DNA from: Saccharicrinis sp050296935
GTDB lineage: Bacteria; Bacteroidota; Bacteroidia; Bacteroidales; Marinilabiliaceae
Direction: 5' to 3'
DNA: 64,000 nt
NCBI GenBank assembly: GCA_050296935.1
Contig: JBNKRV010000067.1
Location: 3,590-67,589 of the forward strand
Made by a program: the position numbers and the translations under genes
Shown here: positions 1 through 8,417 of the stretch, one piece after another
How the letters are laid out: every line of letters begins with the position of its first letter
Numbering within the stretch: the first letter of the stretch is position 1
The notes under the pieces: generated by a model
Databases searched by the model: none
Seen by the model: the letters and a program-made list of their open reading frames with translations, nothing else
What the model was told of the DNA's origin: nothing

Positions 1-1192
1 CTGTTTGGTCTGCTGTTGTAGTATTTCCGTTTCCATCGTCAAATGTCCAGGTAATGGTGTAGGTTCCTTGTAAAGTATATTCTAAGGGGTCAGAAGTCGT
101 TCCTGTAATGGTTCCAGCACAATCATCTGTGGTAGTAGGTGCTATGGCAGTTACCGAAGTTGCTCCTTCCAGTGTATCAAGTACAGGTGTTACGGGAGGT
201 GTATTGTCAACTATTGTAATAATTTGTTCTCCTGTGGTTTCATTGCCACTTGCATCGGTGGCTGTCCATGTTCTTGTTACAATTGAACCTGTTGTTACGT
301 CTGAAAGTGTAATTATTGGATTTGCATCGCAAATATCTGTTGCAGTTGCATTTCCTCCGAGATTATCAGGATCTAAAGGTATACCGCAATCAACTGAAAC
401 ATCAGCAGGTACTGTTAATACCGGAGGGATATTATCTACAGGCGTGTTACTAGTTGTAACATCTGCACCTGAAGCAACCCAGTTGGATGTTGTACCGGTC
501 AAAGCAAAATTAGTAAGTGTCCCGTTAAACGAGTTGGAAGTAAGATCGGCAAGCGATGTTTCAGAAGGATTATCTCCACCTGCAGTACCCTGGTTAAAAT
601 TATAATAGGCCAACAAGCCGGTTTCATCACCCACAAGTTCTGTATTTCTGTATGATAAAATTTCACATGCAGTTCTTTGGCTCGACCAAATGCGTACTTC
701 GTCGATTTCACCTTTAAAAAACTCTCCAACACCATTGCCACTGCCAATATTTAGATTTTGCCCTGTCCAATATGTGCCTATACCGGCGCTTATTGTTCCC
801 TGGTACAATCCATTGATATAAACATCGGTTGAAGAGGTTTTCATAACAAGAGCAATGTGATACCATTCACCCTGAGAAAAGGCATAATTAAAAGAGTATG
901 CTCCTCCATTATATAAATCGATTGATGAATAGTCATTCCTTATGTGAAAACTAAATCTGGAATGACTGGCATCTCTCACACCTATAAAGCTGGGGTTATA
1001 ACCGGCGGTTCCGGAAACCCAGTCGGGTTTTAACCATACTTCGATGGTTCCGGTAGCAAATTCAAGTGCGGAATTGTTGGGGACAACCACCACGTCGTCA
1101 ACACCATCAAAATTAAGGGCGTTACCGGGTTGAGCCATTGATAAGCCCGATATGAATATTCCGATAATTAAAAAAGTTATTTTCCTGACCAT
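1..1192 (-). CDS. LamG/HYR surface protein, N-terminal part (runs off window)
   Basis: An open frame of 397 codons starts with ATG at 1190-1192 and is still open at base 2, so the C-terminus lies outside the window. Residues 1-20 form a signal peptide ending ..SMAQ. A LamG/concanavalin-like domain follows (about 22-205, starting ALNFDGVDD and ending GLLAYYNFNQG). HYR-type modules come next from about residue 255 (PPVLTVPADVSVDC). It is a close paralogue of the complete gene at 2010-7226, with nearly identical wording and order, so BspA-like repeats and a T9SS tail are expected beyond the edge; that is inference. LamG plus HYR suggests a secreted adhesin or carbohydrate-binding surface protein. 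Upstream are the conserved promoter block at 1646-1757 and a second promoter at 1372-1402. Confidence 0.88.
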   Translation of the reverse strand, partial: MVRKITFLIIGIFISGLSMAQPGNALNFDGVDDVVVVPNNSALEFATGTIEVWLKPDWVSGTAGYNPSFIGVRDASHSRFSFHIRNDYSSIDLYNGGAYSFNYAFSQGEWYHIALVMKTSSTDVYINGLYQGTISAGIGTYWTGQNLNIGSGNGVGEFFKGEIDEVRIWSSQRTACEILSYRNTELVGDETGLLAYYNFNQGTAGGDNPSETSLADLTSNSFNGTLTNFALTGTTSNWVASGADVTTSNTPVDNIPPVLTVPADVSVDCGIPLDPDNLGGNATATDICDANPIITLSDVTTGSIVTRTWTATDASGNETTGEQIITIVDNTPPVTPVLDTLEGATSVTAIAPTTTDDCAGTITGTTSDPLEYTLQGTYTITWTFDDGNGNTTTADQT

Positions 1193-1256
1193 TTCTTTTT
1201 CTGTTTTATATTGAACTACCATTTCTTTTTAAATCTTTATGCAGACCAAAGCCACT

Positions 1257-1286
1257 AATGCTGTTATCTGACAAGATAACAGCATT
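1257..1286. repeat. 13-bp inverted repeat in adhesin leader
   Basis: AATGCTGTTATCT and its complement are separated by GACA, a perfect hairpin with 13-bp arms. It lies in the 5' leader, about 65 bp upstream of the ATG at 1192. No T-run follows on either strand, so it may be an mRNA structure or an operator rather than a simple terminator. Confidence 0.6.
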
Positions 1287-1371
1287 GAATTTGTTTTATA
1301 CCATTAGACATAAAACTTATGCAGCTGCCAGTTGAAGGTTTGTTTGGAAGGTTCGTTTTTAATTTAAGATG

Positions 1372-1402
1372 CAAAAGTATTTTATTTTTATCTATGTACA
1401 AA
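1372..1402 (-). promoter_or_regulatory. Bacteroidota promoter (TTTG-N19-TACTTTTG)
   Basis: On the minus strand TTTG (1399-1402) is followed after 19 nt by TACTTTTG (1372-1379), matching the -33/-7 consensus TTTG-N19/20-TAnnTTTG. It would give a leader of about 175 nt for the gene starting at 1192, and lies downstream of the conserved adhesin promoter at 1646-1757. It also sits inside a 114-codon frame (1264-1608), which argues against that frame being a gene. Confidence 0.55.
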
Positions 1403-1645
1403 ACTCTTTTTTCTCTGTTATAAATATTATTGACAATGGTGCTTTTCTGCTTGATATTTGAAAAATGACTCACTGTTTTCAGAATCTTTATACACCATTG
1501 TGTAATACCTTCTTTTTTTTGACTGTGCCAAGCATTGTGCAACATTAAAAACTTAAATAATATGTCTAAAAGAGTAATGGCTTTTATTTGAATTTCAGTT
1601 TTCATCATTGTGTTTTTATGGGTTTATGGTAATTCTTTGTTTCAA

Positions 1646-1757
1646 TGCAAAGTTATTTGCTATTACTAAGGAGTGCAAAAAAGCAGGGGTGACAAAGGGG
1701 TGACAGCTAGGTGAATAGCCTTGATTTTTTTATGAATGGATGGATATTGCTGATGAA
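1646..1757 (-). promoter_or_regulatory. Conserved adhesin promoter block, copy A
   Basis: On the minus strand the order is a conserved AGGCTATTCACC stretch, a tandem repeat TGTCACCCC-tt-TGTCACCCC (1686-1694 and 1697-1705, period 11 bp), a -33 TTTTTTG (G at 1676), 20 nt, and a -7 TAACTTTG (1648-1655). The same block with identical spacing occurs at 7297-7410 and 18575-18688, each time upstream of a large T9SS-type surface gene. Here it is about 450 bp from the ATG, against about 70-80 bp in the other copies, so extra DNA separates it from its gene. Confidence 0.75.
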
Positions 1758-1840
1758 TGACAAGTGAAGATAGGTTGAAATTAAGGTTTACTTGAGCTAC
1801 TATTTATTGTAAGGAATGGGAATTTAGTTTAGCATGATTT

Positions 1841-1980
1841 AGGGCTGTATCAAAAGTGTGAAATTGTCTTTTTTTGCTCTGTGTAACTCTGTGTGTTCTT
1901 AGTGAAGCTTTGTGATACAGTTAGTTACACAGAGCCTCGCAGAGATAACACAGAGGTTCACAGAGTTTTGATACAGCCCT
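1841..1980. mobile_element. MITE-like element 1 (variant interior)
   Basis: Terminal inverted repeats AGGGCTGTATCAAAA / TTTTGATACAGCCCT enclose 140 bp. The ends match the four other copies in this window, but the interior differs: it is itself palindromic, built from CTCTGTGTAAC / GTTACACAGAG-type words. It lies 30 bp after the stop codon of the gene at 2010-7226 and could fold into the 3' end of that mRNA. No transposase is encoded. Confidence 0.65.
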
Positions 1981-2009
1981 TTTTTAAATTAATAAAATGT
2001 TATTGAATT

Positions 2010-5000
2010 CTAATTCTTTATAATTTTTGAAGTAATTACTTTATTATCTGTTTGAATACTAATCAGATAGACTCCCTTGTCAAATCCGGATAAATCAAAA
2101 GTTTCATTCTTATTGATGGAAGCCTTTTGAATAAGTTGCTTCCCGGATAAATCCGAAATAACCAGCTTTTGAATTTGCTTACCTGCAGCATCCAGTTTAA
2201 TAAAATCAGATGTTGGGTTTGGAAAGATTTTAATACCAGCTTGTTCCAATGTTTCAAAACTGGTAGTTGAATTCACAACAATATCAAAACTACAAGTGCT
2301 TGTATTTCCGGCATTGTCTGTTACTGTCCAGGTAACTGTAGTTGTTCCAACAGGAAACTGGGCACCGGAAAGTGAAGCTGAGTTGTTATAATCATTTTCA
2401 ACACTTGAAACTCCGCAATTATCTTCAGCAGTTGTTAGGTCAAACTCTGTTCCTTGCACTGTGTAGTTATTCGAAGCATCAGCATTTACTGTCTTGTTGT
2501 CCACGCAGCTTAAGGTTGGATTGGTTACATCTTCTACAATCACATTTTGGTCTACAGTGATGCTATTCCCGTTTCCATCATCAAAAGTCCAGGAAATGGT
2601 ATAGGTTCCCTGTGCATTATATTCGAGTGGATCGGAAGTAGTTCCTGTAATTGTTCCTGCCGCATCATCGGTTGTTGTGGGGACTGTAACTGTTACTGAA
2701 CATTCACCTGTTAGATCGGTTAAAGTTGGTGTTACTGGTGGAGTTACATCATCATTAATTGTTACAATGGCATCGGTTGTTGTTTCACTTGCTCCACAAG
2801 CACTGGTTACAACACATGTGTATGTGCCACTATTTGCCGGATCTGTTGTTATGATCAAGGTGTCATTTGTTCCATCAGTAGATATAGCAACTGCATCTTT
2901 ATACCATTGGTAAGATAATGCTACTACTCCGGAAGCTCCTACCGAAAGCACAATATCAGAAGTGTTTTCCCAAACAGTTGTTGAGCTGGCAGGTTGTGTA
3001 CTAATGCCGACGTCATCACCAGCCGATCCTCCATCCGAAATGATCCAATTGAAATCATTAATAATTTTAGTTCGGGCAGCTTCGCTTAAACAACTGTATG
3101 TGCTTGTTCCTCCATGAAAGGTTACATTGTTTTTTAAAGCAAGTGTTGACCATGCATTTAATAATGCATCATAATTATTTGTAGACAGGCCGGCGTTTTC
3201 AAACATATAAAACATATTGGACACATTACTGACATCCCAGCTACCAATATTCTGATTAAATGATATTGCCCCAATAAACATATATGACATATTAGTAACG
3301 TTGCTTACATTCCATTTACTGATATCCTGGTTAAAACTATCAGTGTAATAAAACATTTGAGACATATTAGTAACTTTGCTTACGTCCCATCCGGATATAT
3401 CTCCATTAAATTTGGAAGCTTCGTAAAACATTTCAATCATACTAGTTACATTACTAACATCCCAATTGCTAATATTTCCATTAAACGCAGCGGCATCTTC
3501 AAATACCCCATCCATATTTGTTGCTGCACTAACATTCCAGTTATTAAGATCCTGGTTAAACTTTAGGGCTGCATAAAACATCCAACTCATATCGGTTACA
3601 CTGCTTACATTCCAGTTTCCAATATCCTGATTAAATTCATAGGCACTGCAAAACATGCAGTACATATTTTGAACTTTACTCACATCCCAATTGCTAATAT
3701 TTCCGTTAAATACCTCAGCATTTTCGAATAATTGTTTCATGTTAATTACATTGCCAACATCCCAGTTGTTTAAATCCTGATTAAAAACACTGGCATAACT
3801 AAACACTTTTTCCATATTAGTTACATTCCCAACATTCCAACCTGATATATTACCATTAAAAGCGTAAGCCTGCGCAAACATATTATTCATATCCGTCACA
3901 CCACTTACATCCCAGTTGTTTAGGTCCTGATTTAAAGACTCGGCATGATAAAACATATAAGAAGTGTTGGTGACTCCTGCAGGAAGTGTTGAGGGAACTT
4001 CTGTTAAGTTCTTTGCATAGTTAAAAGCATAAGACAAATCCGTTATACCTATTGAACCAAAACTAATTACTTTAGCTAATTTATCAGCATTAGGGTATGA
4101 GCTGCGTCCGAAATGGGTCAGAGATCCACTAATTGTAACAAAATAAGTTCCTTCACCTGAATAAGTATGAGAAAGATTTGCTGAATTGGTGGTGCTTTCT
4201 GAATTACCATCTCCCCAATCAACTGTAAGGTCTACTGTTCCATCAAGTGGAAGGGTTATAGTTGTTCCGGTGCTTAAATTGGTGTTGAATTCAAGTACCA
4301 TGTTTTGCCCGTTATTTATAACAACAGTTTGATCTGCAGTAGTGCTGTTCCCGTTTCCATCGTTAAATGTCCAGGTAATTGTATAGATACCCTGTGCAGT
4401 ATATTCTGTAGGATCTGATGTGATGCCTGTTATGGTTACGGCACATGCATCCGTTGTAGTAGGCGCCACTACAGTTACCGAGTATTCACCTGCTAAAGTA
4501 GGTAGGGTTGGAGTTTCAGGTGGTGTAACATCCTCATTAATAGTGACCACTGCATCGTTTGTTTGCTGATTTACACCGCAGGTATTTGAAACTATGCAAT
4601 AATATGTTCCACTATTTGTCAACAGTGTTGGTATTATATATGACGAATTATTTCCTTCGGTTGCAATAATTATATCATCTTTATACCATTGATAAGATAA
4701 AGGAAATAAGGAGGATGCTTCTACCGTGAGTACAGTTTCCGGAGCACTTTCACATATATCGGTAGAAGCTTCCGGTTGTGTATTAATTGTGATGGCATCG
4801 CTTAGCTTGCCGCCATCTGTAATATTCCAGTTAAAATCGTTAATGATTTTAGTTCGGGCAGCTTCACTTAAACACGAGTATTTTGAGTTTCCTGCATGAA
4901 ACGACACATTCGATTGCAATGCTAATGCAGACCATGCATTCAGCTGGGCATCATAATTAGTAGTTGATAAAGTGATGTTTAAAAACATATCTGTCATATT

Positions 5001-7226
5001 TGTAACATTGCTCACATCCCAGTTGCTGATATCCTGATCAAATGAAGCGGCGCTCTGAAACATGTTGAGCATGTTTGTAACATTGCTTACATCCCAAGAA
5101 CTTAAGTCCTGGTTAAACGATGTAGCCTGATAAAACATACTTGCCATGATAGTGACCTTTGCCGTATTCCAAGCTGAAATATTACCGTTAAAAGCTGATG
5201 CCTCTCCAAATATGCCTTCCATATTGGTTACATTGCTCACATTCCATGAGTTCAAATCCCGATTGAATGATTCCGCTCCATAGAACATTCTATTCATATT
5301 TGTAACATTTGTCGTATTCCATGTTGAAATATTTCCGTTGAAAGTTGTTGCATATTGAAACATTATTGACATATTGGTGACATTGCTTACATCCCAACTG
5401 CCGATATCCTGATTAAATAAAGATGCGTTCATAAACATAAAGGACATATTGGTGACATTGCTTACAACCCAGCCACTAATGTCCTGGTTGAAATTTTGTG
5501 CTGTATTAAACATGCTTGCTGTATTAGCAACCTTACTTACATTCCAGTTACTGATATTTCCGTTGAAGGCTACTGCCCGGGCAAACATACCGTTCATATC
5601 AGTGACATTGCTTACATCCCAGTTGTTTAGATCCTGGTTGAAATTTTCTGCCGCCGCAAACATTCTTGATGTGTTGGTCACTCCAGCAGGTAGTGTTGAT
5701 GGAACTTCTGTTAAATTAATTGCATTGTTGAAAGCATAAGAAAAATCTGTGATTCCCAGGTATCCGAAATTGGTTACTTTGGCTAATTTGTCAGCATTCG
5801 GATAATTGCTTCGCCCAAAATGAGTTAAATTACTACTAATAAATACTGTATAAGTTCCTTCAGCAGTGTAGGTGTGATCTAAATTGGCAGAAGCGGTTGT
5901 ACTTTCAATGTTACCGTCACCCCAGTTTATCGTTGCATCAACCGTTCCATTGAGAGGCAATGTTACAGTTGTTCCTGCACTTAAACTGGTGTTGAATTCA
6001 AGCACCATGTTTTGCCCGTTATCAACAATTACCTTTTGGTCTGCAGTTGTTGTATTGCCGTTTCCATCGTCAAATGTCCAGGTAATGGTGTAGATTCCTT
6101 GTACAGTATATTCTAAGGGGTCAGAAGTCGTTCCTGTAACGGTTCCGGCACAATCATCTGTGGTAGTAGGTGCTACGGCAGTTACCGAAGTTGCTCCTTC
6201 CAGTGTAGGAAGAACAGGTGTTTCCGGAGGTGTATTATCATTGATGGTAATTATTTGGTCCCCGGTGGTTTCATTGCCACTGGCATCGGTGGCTTTCCAT
6301 GTTCTGGTTACAACAGGACCATTCTTCACATCGGAAAGAGTAACAACCGGATTTGCATCGCAAATATCTGTTGCAATCGCATTTCCTCCGAGATTATCAG
6401 GATCTAAAGGTATGCCGCAATCAACTGAAACATCAGCAGGTACTGTTAATACCGGAGGGATATTGTCTACCGGCGTATTACTGGTTGTAACATCTGCTCC
6501 GGAAGTAATCCAGTTTGATGTTGCAGTTGCCAGGGTAAAATTATTAAGTGTTCCATTCAATTGATTGCTGGTTAAGTCGGGAAGTGTTGTTTCATAAATG
6601 TTGTTTTCTCCGCCAAAACCCTGGTTAAAATTGTAATAGGCCAACAAGCCGGTTTCATTACCCACAAGTTCTGTATTTCTGTATGATAAAATTTCACATG
6701 CAGTTCTTTGGCTCGACCAAATGCGCACTTCGTCGATTTCACCTTTAAAAAACTCTCCAGTACCATTGCTGCTGCCAATATTTAGATTTTGACCAGTATT
6801 GCCCTGATTAACAGATCTATTCATTGTTCCCTGGTAGATTCCGTTGATGTATACATCAGTGCCTATACTTTTTAAAACAAGTGCTATGTGATACCATTCA
6901 CCTTGTGTAAAAGTATAATTTAATGTACCTATGGCAGTTCCGTTATATAAATCAAGTGCTGAATAATCATCTCTGATATGAAAACTAAATCTTGTGCCAC
7001 TTCCGTCCCTCAAACCAATAAAGCCCGGATTATTACCAGCTGTGCCGGAAACCCAATCAGGTTTTAACCATAGTTCGATGGTTCCTGTTGTAAATTCTAG
7101 TGCTGAATTGTTTGGAACAATCACCACATCATTACCACCATCAAAATTTAGTGCATTGCCGGGTTGAGCCATTGATATCCCAGAGAATACTATTCCGATA
7201 ATTAAAAGAGTTATTTTCTTCACCAT
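2010..7226 (-). CDS. LamG / HYR / BspA-like repeat T9SS surface protein
   Basis: This is a 1738-residue secreted protein. Residues 1-20 are a signal peptide (..ISMAQ) and a LamG domain spans about 22-202. HYR modules follow (255-400), then a BspA-like (DUF285-type) array at about 405-800 with the recurrent words FNQDLNNWDVSNVT and MF. An Ig-like and a HYR module (808-965), a second BspA-like array (968-1390), Ig-like and HYR modules (1408-1650) and a C-terminal T9SS type A sorting domain (about 1655-1738, with IFPNPTSD and GVYLISI) complete it. The architecture fits a cell-surface adhesin exported by SPI and then T9SS. The second half duplicates the first, and the N-terminus is almost identical to the partial gene at 1-1192. 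Promoter block B lies directly upstream, and MITE 1 follows the stop. Confidence 0.93.
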   Translation of the reverse strand: MVKKITLLIIGIVFSGISMAQPGNALNFDGGNDVVIVPNNSALEFTTGTIELWLKPDWVSGTAGNNPGFIGLRDGSGTRFSFHIRDDYSALDLYNGTAIGTLNYTFTQGEWYHIALVLKSIGTDVYINGIYQGTMNRSVNQGNTGQNLNIGSSNGTGEFFKGEIDEVRIWSSQRTACEILSYRNTELVGNETGLLAYYNFNQGFGGENNIYETTLPDLTSNQLNGTLNNFTLATATSNWITSGADVTTSNTPVDNIPPVLTVPADVSVDCGIPLDPDNLGGNAIATDICDANPVVTLSDVKNGPVVTRTWKATDASGNETTGDQIITINDNTPPETPVLPTLEGATSVTAVAPTTTDDCAGTVTGTTSDPLEYTVQGIYTITWTFDDGNGNTTTADQKVIVDNGQNMVLEFNTSLSAGTTVTLPLNGTVDATINWGDGNIESTTASANLDHTYTAEGTYTVFISSNLTHFGRSNYPNADKLAKVTNFGYLGITDFSYAFNNAINLTEVPSTLPAGVTNTSRMFAAAENFNQDLNNWDVSNVTDMNGMFARAVAFNGNISNWNVSKVANTASMFNTAQNFNQDISGWVVSNVTNMSFMFMNASLFNQDIGSWDVSNVTNMSIMFQYATTFNGNISTWNTTNVTNMNRMFYGAESFNRDLNSWNVSNVTNMEGIFGEASAFNGNISAWNTAKVTIMASMFYQATSFNQDLSSWDVSNVTNMLNMFQSAASFDQDISNWDVSNVTNMTDMFLNITLSTTNYDAQLNAWSALALQSNVSFHAGNSKYSCLSEAARTKIINDFNWNITDGGKLSDAITINTQPEASTDICESAPETVLTVEASSLFPLSYQWYKDDIIIATEGNNSSYIIPTLLTNSGTYYCIVSNTCGVNQQTNDAVVTINEDVTPPETPTLPTLAGEYSVTVVAPTTTDACAVTITGITSDPTEYTAQGIYTITWTFNDGNGNSTTADQTVVINNGQNMVLEFNTNLSTGTTITLPLDGTVDLTVDWGDGNSESTTNSANLSHTYSGEGTYFVTISGSLTHFGRSSYPNADKLAKVISFGSIGITDLSYAFNYAKNLTEVPSTLPAGVTNTSYMFYHAESLNQDLNNWDVSGVTDMNNMFAQAYAFNGNISGWNVGNVTNMEKVFSYASVFNQDLNNWDVGNVINMKQLFENAEVFNGNISNWDVSKVQNMYCMFCSAYEFNQDIGNWNVSSVTDMSWMFYAALKFNQDLNNWNVSAATNMDGVFEDAAAFNGNISNWDVSNVTSMIEMFYEASKFNGDISGWDVSKVTNMSQMFYYTDSFNQDISKWNVSNVTNMSYMFIGAISFNQNIGSWDVSNVSNMFYMFENAGLSTNNYDALLNAWSTLALKNNVTFHGGTSTYSCLSEAARTKIINDFNWIISDGGSAGDDVGISTQPASSTTVWENTSDIVLSVGASGVVALSYQWYKDAVAISTDGTNDTLIITTDPANSGTYTCVVTSACGASETTTDAIVTINDDVTPPVTPTLTDLTGECSVTVTVPTTTDDAAGTITGTTSDPLEYNAQGTYTISWTFDDGNGNSITVDQNVIVEDVTNPTLSCVDNKTVNADASNNYTVQGTEFDLTTAEDNCGVSSVENDYNNSASLSGAQFPVGTTTVTWTVTDNAGNTSTCSFDIVVNSTTSFETLEQAGIKIFPNPTSDFIKLDAAGKQIQKLVISDLSGKQLIQKASINKNETFDLSGFDKGVYLISIQTDNKVITSKIIKN

Positions 7227-7296
7227 GTTTTTCTATTTTATATTGAGCTGAACAATTCTGTTTTTTTTTGAGATTAGCGATTAATCTTAATTATGA

Positions 7297-7410
7297 TGCA
7301 AAGTTATTTGCTGTGACTAATGAGTGCAAAAAAGCAGGGGTGACAAAGGGGTGACAGCAAGGTGAATAGCCTGGTTCTTTTTATGAATGGATAATTTTGG
7401 GGGATGAATA
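7297..7410 (-). promoter_or_regulatory. Conserved adhesin promoter block, copy B
   Basis: The minus strand carries TGTCACCCC twice (7348-7356 and 7337-7345, period 11 bp), -33 TTTTTTG (G at 7327), 20 nt, and -7 TAACTTTG (7299-7306). The predicted start site is about 68 nt upstream of the ATG at 7226. The flanking AGGCTATTCACC and AAATTATCCATTCAT words are shared with copies A and C. Confidence 0.8.
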
Positions 7411-7663
7411 ACAACATGTTAGTGTTAAAATCCGGTCAGTTTCAAACACTAATTATTTAATGGCATATGTATTACATCTTTATTTGCATACTCCTTGCAA
7501 AAGTAGAATGAAAATAGTTGCCATTACATTAAAAGAAATGGCTCTATTCTAATTGTCGGTTGCTTGTTTAAAATAAATATGTTGCTAGATAAAAACTCAG
7601 CTAAATAACTGTACAATAAATTAATAAGTTTCTGTTTTTATAACTTTAGCTACTAAGCCAAAC
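7411..7663. other. Intergenic, no gene seen
   Basis: This stretch lies between the small T9SS gene and promoter block B. The only signal seen is a minus-strand TACTTTTG (7498-7505), a possible -7 box, but no matching -33 TTG lies 19-21 nt upstream. Confidence 0.4.
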
Positions 7664-8344
7664 TTATTCCTTAACTATTTTAGTGCTCAAAACCTCTTTA
7701 TCAGTCCGGAATAGAACCATGTATACACCCTCTTTCAAACTTGATATATCTAATGGCTCATTTTGTTTTGGGGCATATTTCTCAAATATAATCTTCCCGG
7801 TCATATCTAAAATAGTTATCCCGTTCACATTTTTACCTGAATAATTGAAGTTTACTTTTCCACTTGAAGGATTCGGATATACAGCAATATTTCTCTTTCC
7901 TGTTATTTTATTATCTTCAATACCCGATAAAAGAGAGCATGTTATTTTATATGGATTGCTAACAGTCCCTAAATTTTCATCGGACTGAAAAATAAGTGTA
8001 TTCGTACTCTCAAAGACCTTATCTGACGAGGCATCTCTAATTTTTATCTCTACATTTTCTCCTGAAACATTATTGCTGAAAACAGTTAGCAGTACAATGT
8101 ATCTATCCACGGAAGAGTTATACATCACCGGTGCTGAACCACGGCACTCTCCATTCACATAGGTGAAAACTGAATCATTAACATCGGTAGAGGATGTTCC
8201 ATCGATGATTAATTCACCTGTAATGGTCATGGAATACTGAAAGTCATGAGGATTGACCGTACATTGAGCCCATGTATTTTTTAAGTTGAATGCATTTATG
8301 ATTGTTACAAATGCAATAAATATATAAATGTTTTTCTTATTCAT
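7664..8344 (-). CDS. Small secreted T9SS protein with ECRG domain
   Basis: This is a 226-residue protein with a signal peptide (1-26, ..NTWAQ), one beta-rich domain (about 30-135) and a T9SS type A tail (about 148-226, VYPNPSSGKVNF, GVYMVLF). The middle domain (FQYSMTITGELIIDG..ECRGSAPV..YIVLLTVFSN..SNPYKI) has the same order of words as two segments near the C-terminus of the 3358-residue neighbour, namely YQYIANVIGKLKIGG..ECRGVANV and VAHINATEL..GELRGVG. It therefore seems to be a free-standing version of that module. It is 73 bp downstream of the giant gene on the same strand and may be cotranscribed with it. Function is unknown; a surface accessory or partner protein is inference. Confidence 0.85.
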   Translation of the reverse strand: MNKKNIYIFIAFVTIINAFNLKNTWAQCTVNPHDFQYSMTITGELIIDGTSSTDVNDSVFTYVNGECRGSAPVMYNSSVDRYIVLLTVFSNNVSGENVEIKIRDASSDKVFESTNTLIFQSDENLGTVSNPYKITCSLLSGIEDNKITGKRNIAVYPNPSSGKVNFNYSGKNVNGITILDMTGKIIFEKYAPKQNEPLDISSLKEGVYMVLFRTDKEVLSTKIVKE

Positions 8345-8369
8345 ATCTCAATATTTTTTTTAGAAGGGA

Positions 8370-8392
8370 CTGTCCTCAGATTATAAGGACAG
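8370..8392. repeat. Short hairpin between giant gene and small T9SS gene
   Basis: CTGTCCT and AGGACAG pair across a 9-nt loop in the 73-bp gap. No clear T-run follows on the minus strand, so it is a weak terminator candidate or a processing hairpin. Confidence 0.35.
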
Positions 8393-8417
8393 CCTCTTTT
8401 GAAATTGTACAGCCGGA

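Noticed and set aside
1264..1608. 114-codon minus-strand frame between the adhesin promoter and its gene
   Set aside because: No recognisable domain, a composition typical of translated AT-rich leader, a strong promoter (1372-1402) inside it and a hairpin at its stop. More likely an untranslated leader.
1841..1980. Simple intrinsic terminator after the LamG/BspA gene
   Set aside because: The ends are identical to those of four other elements, so it is primarily a member of a repeat family, even if it may also end transcription.
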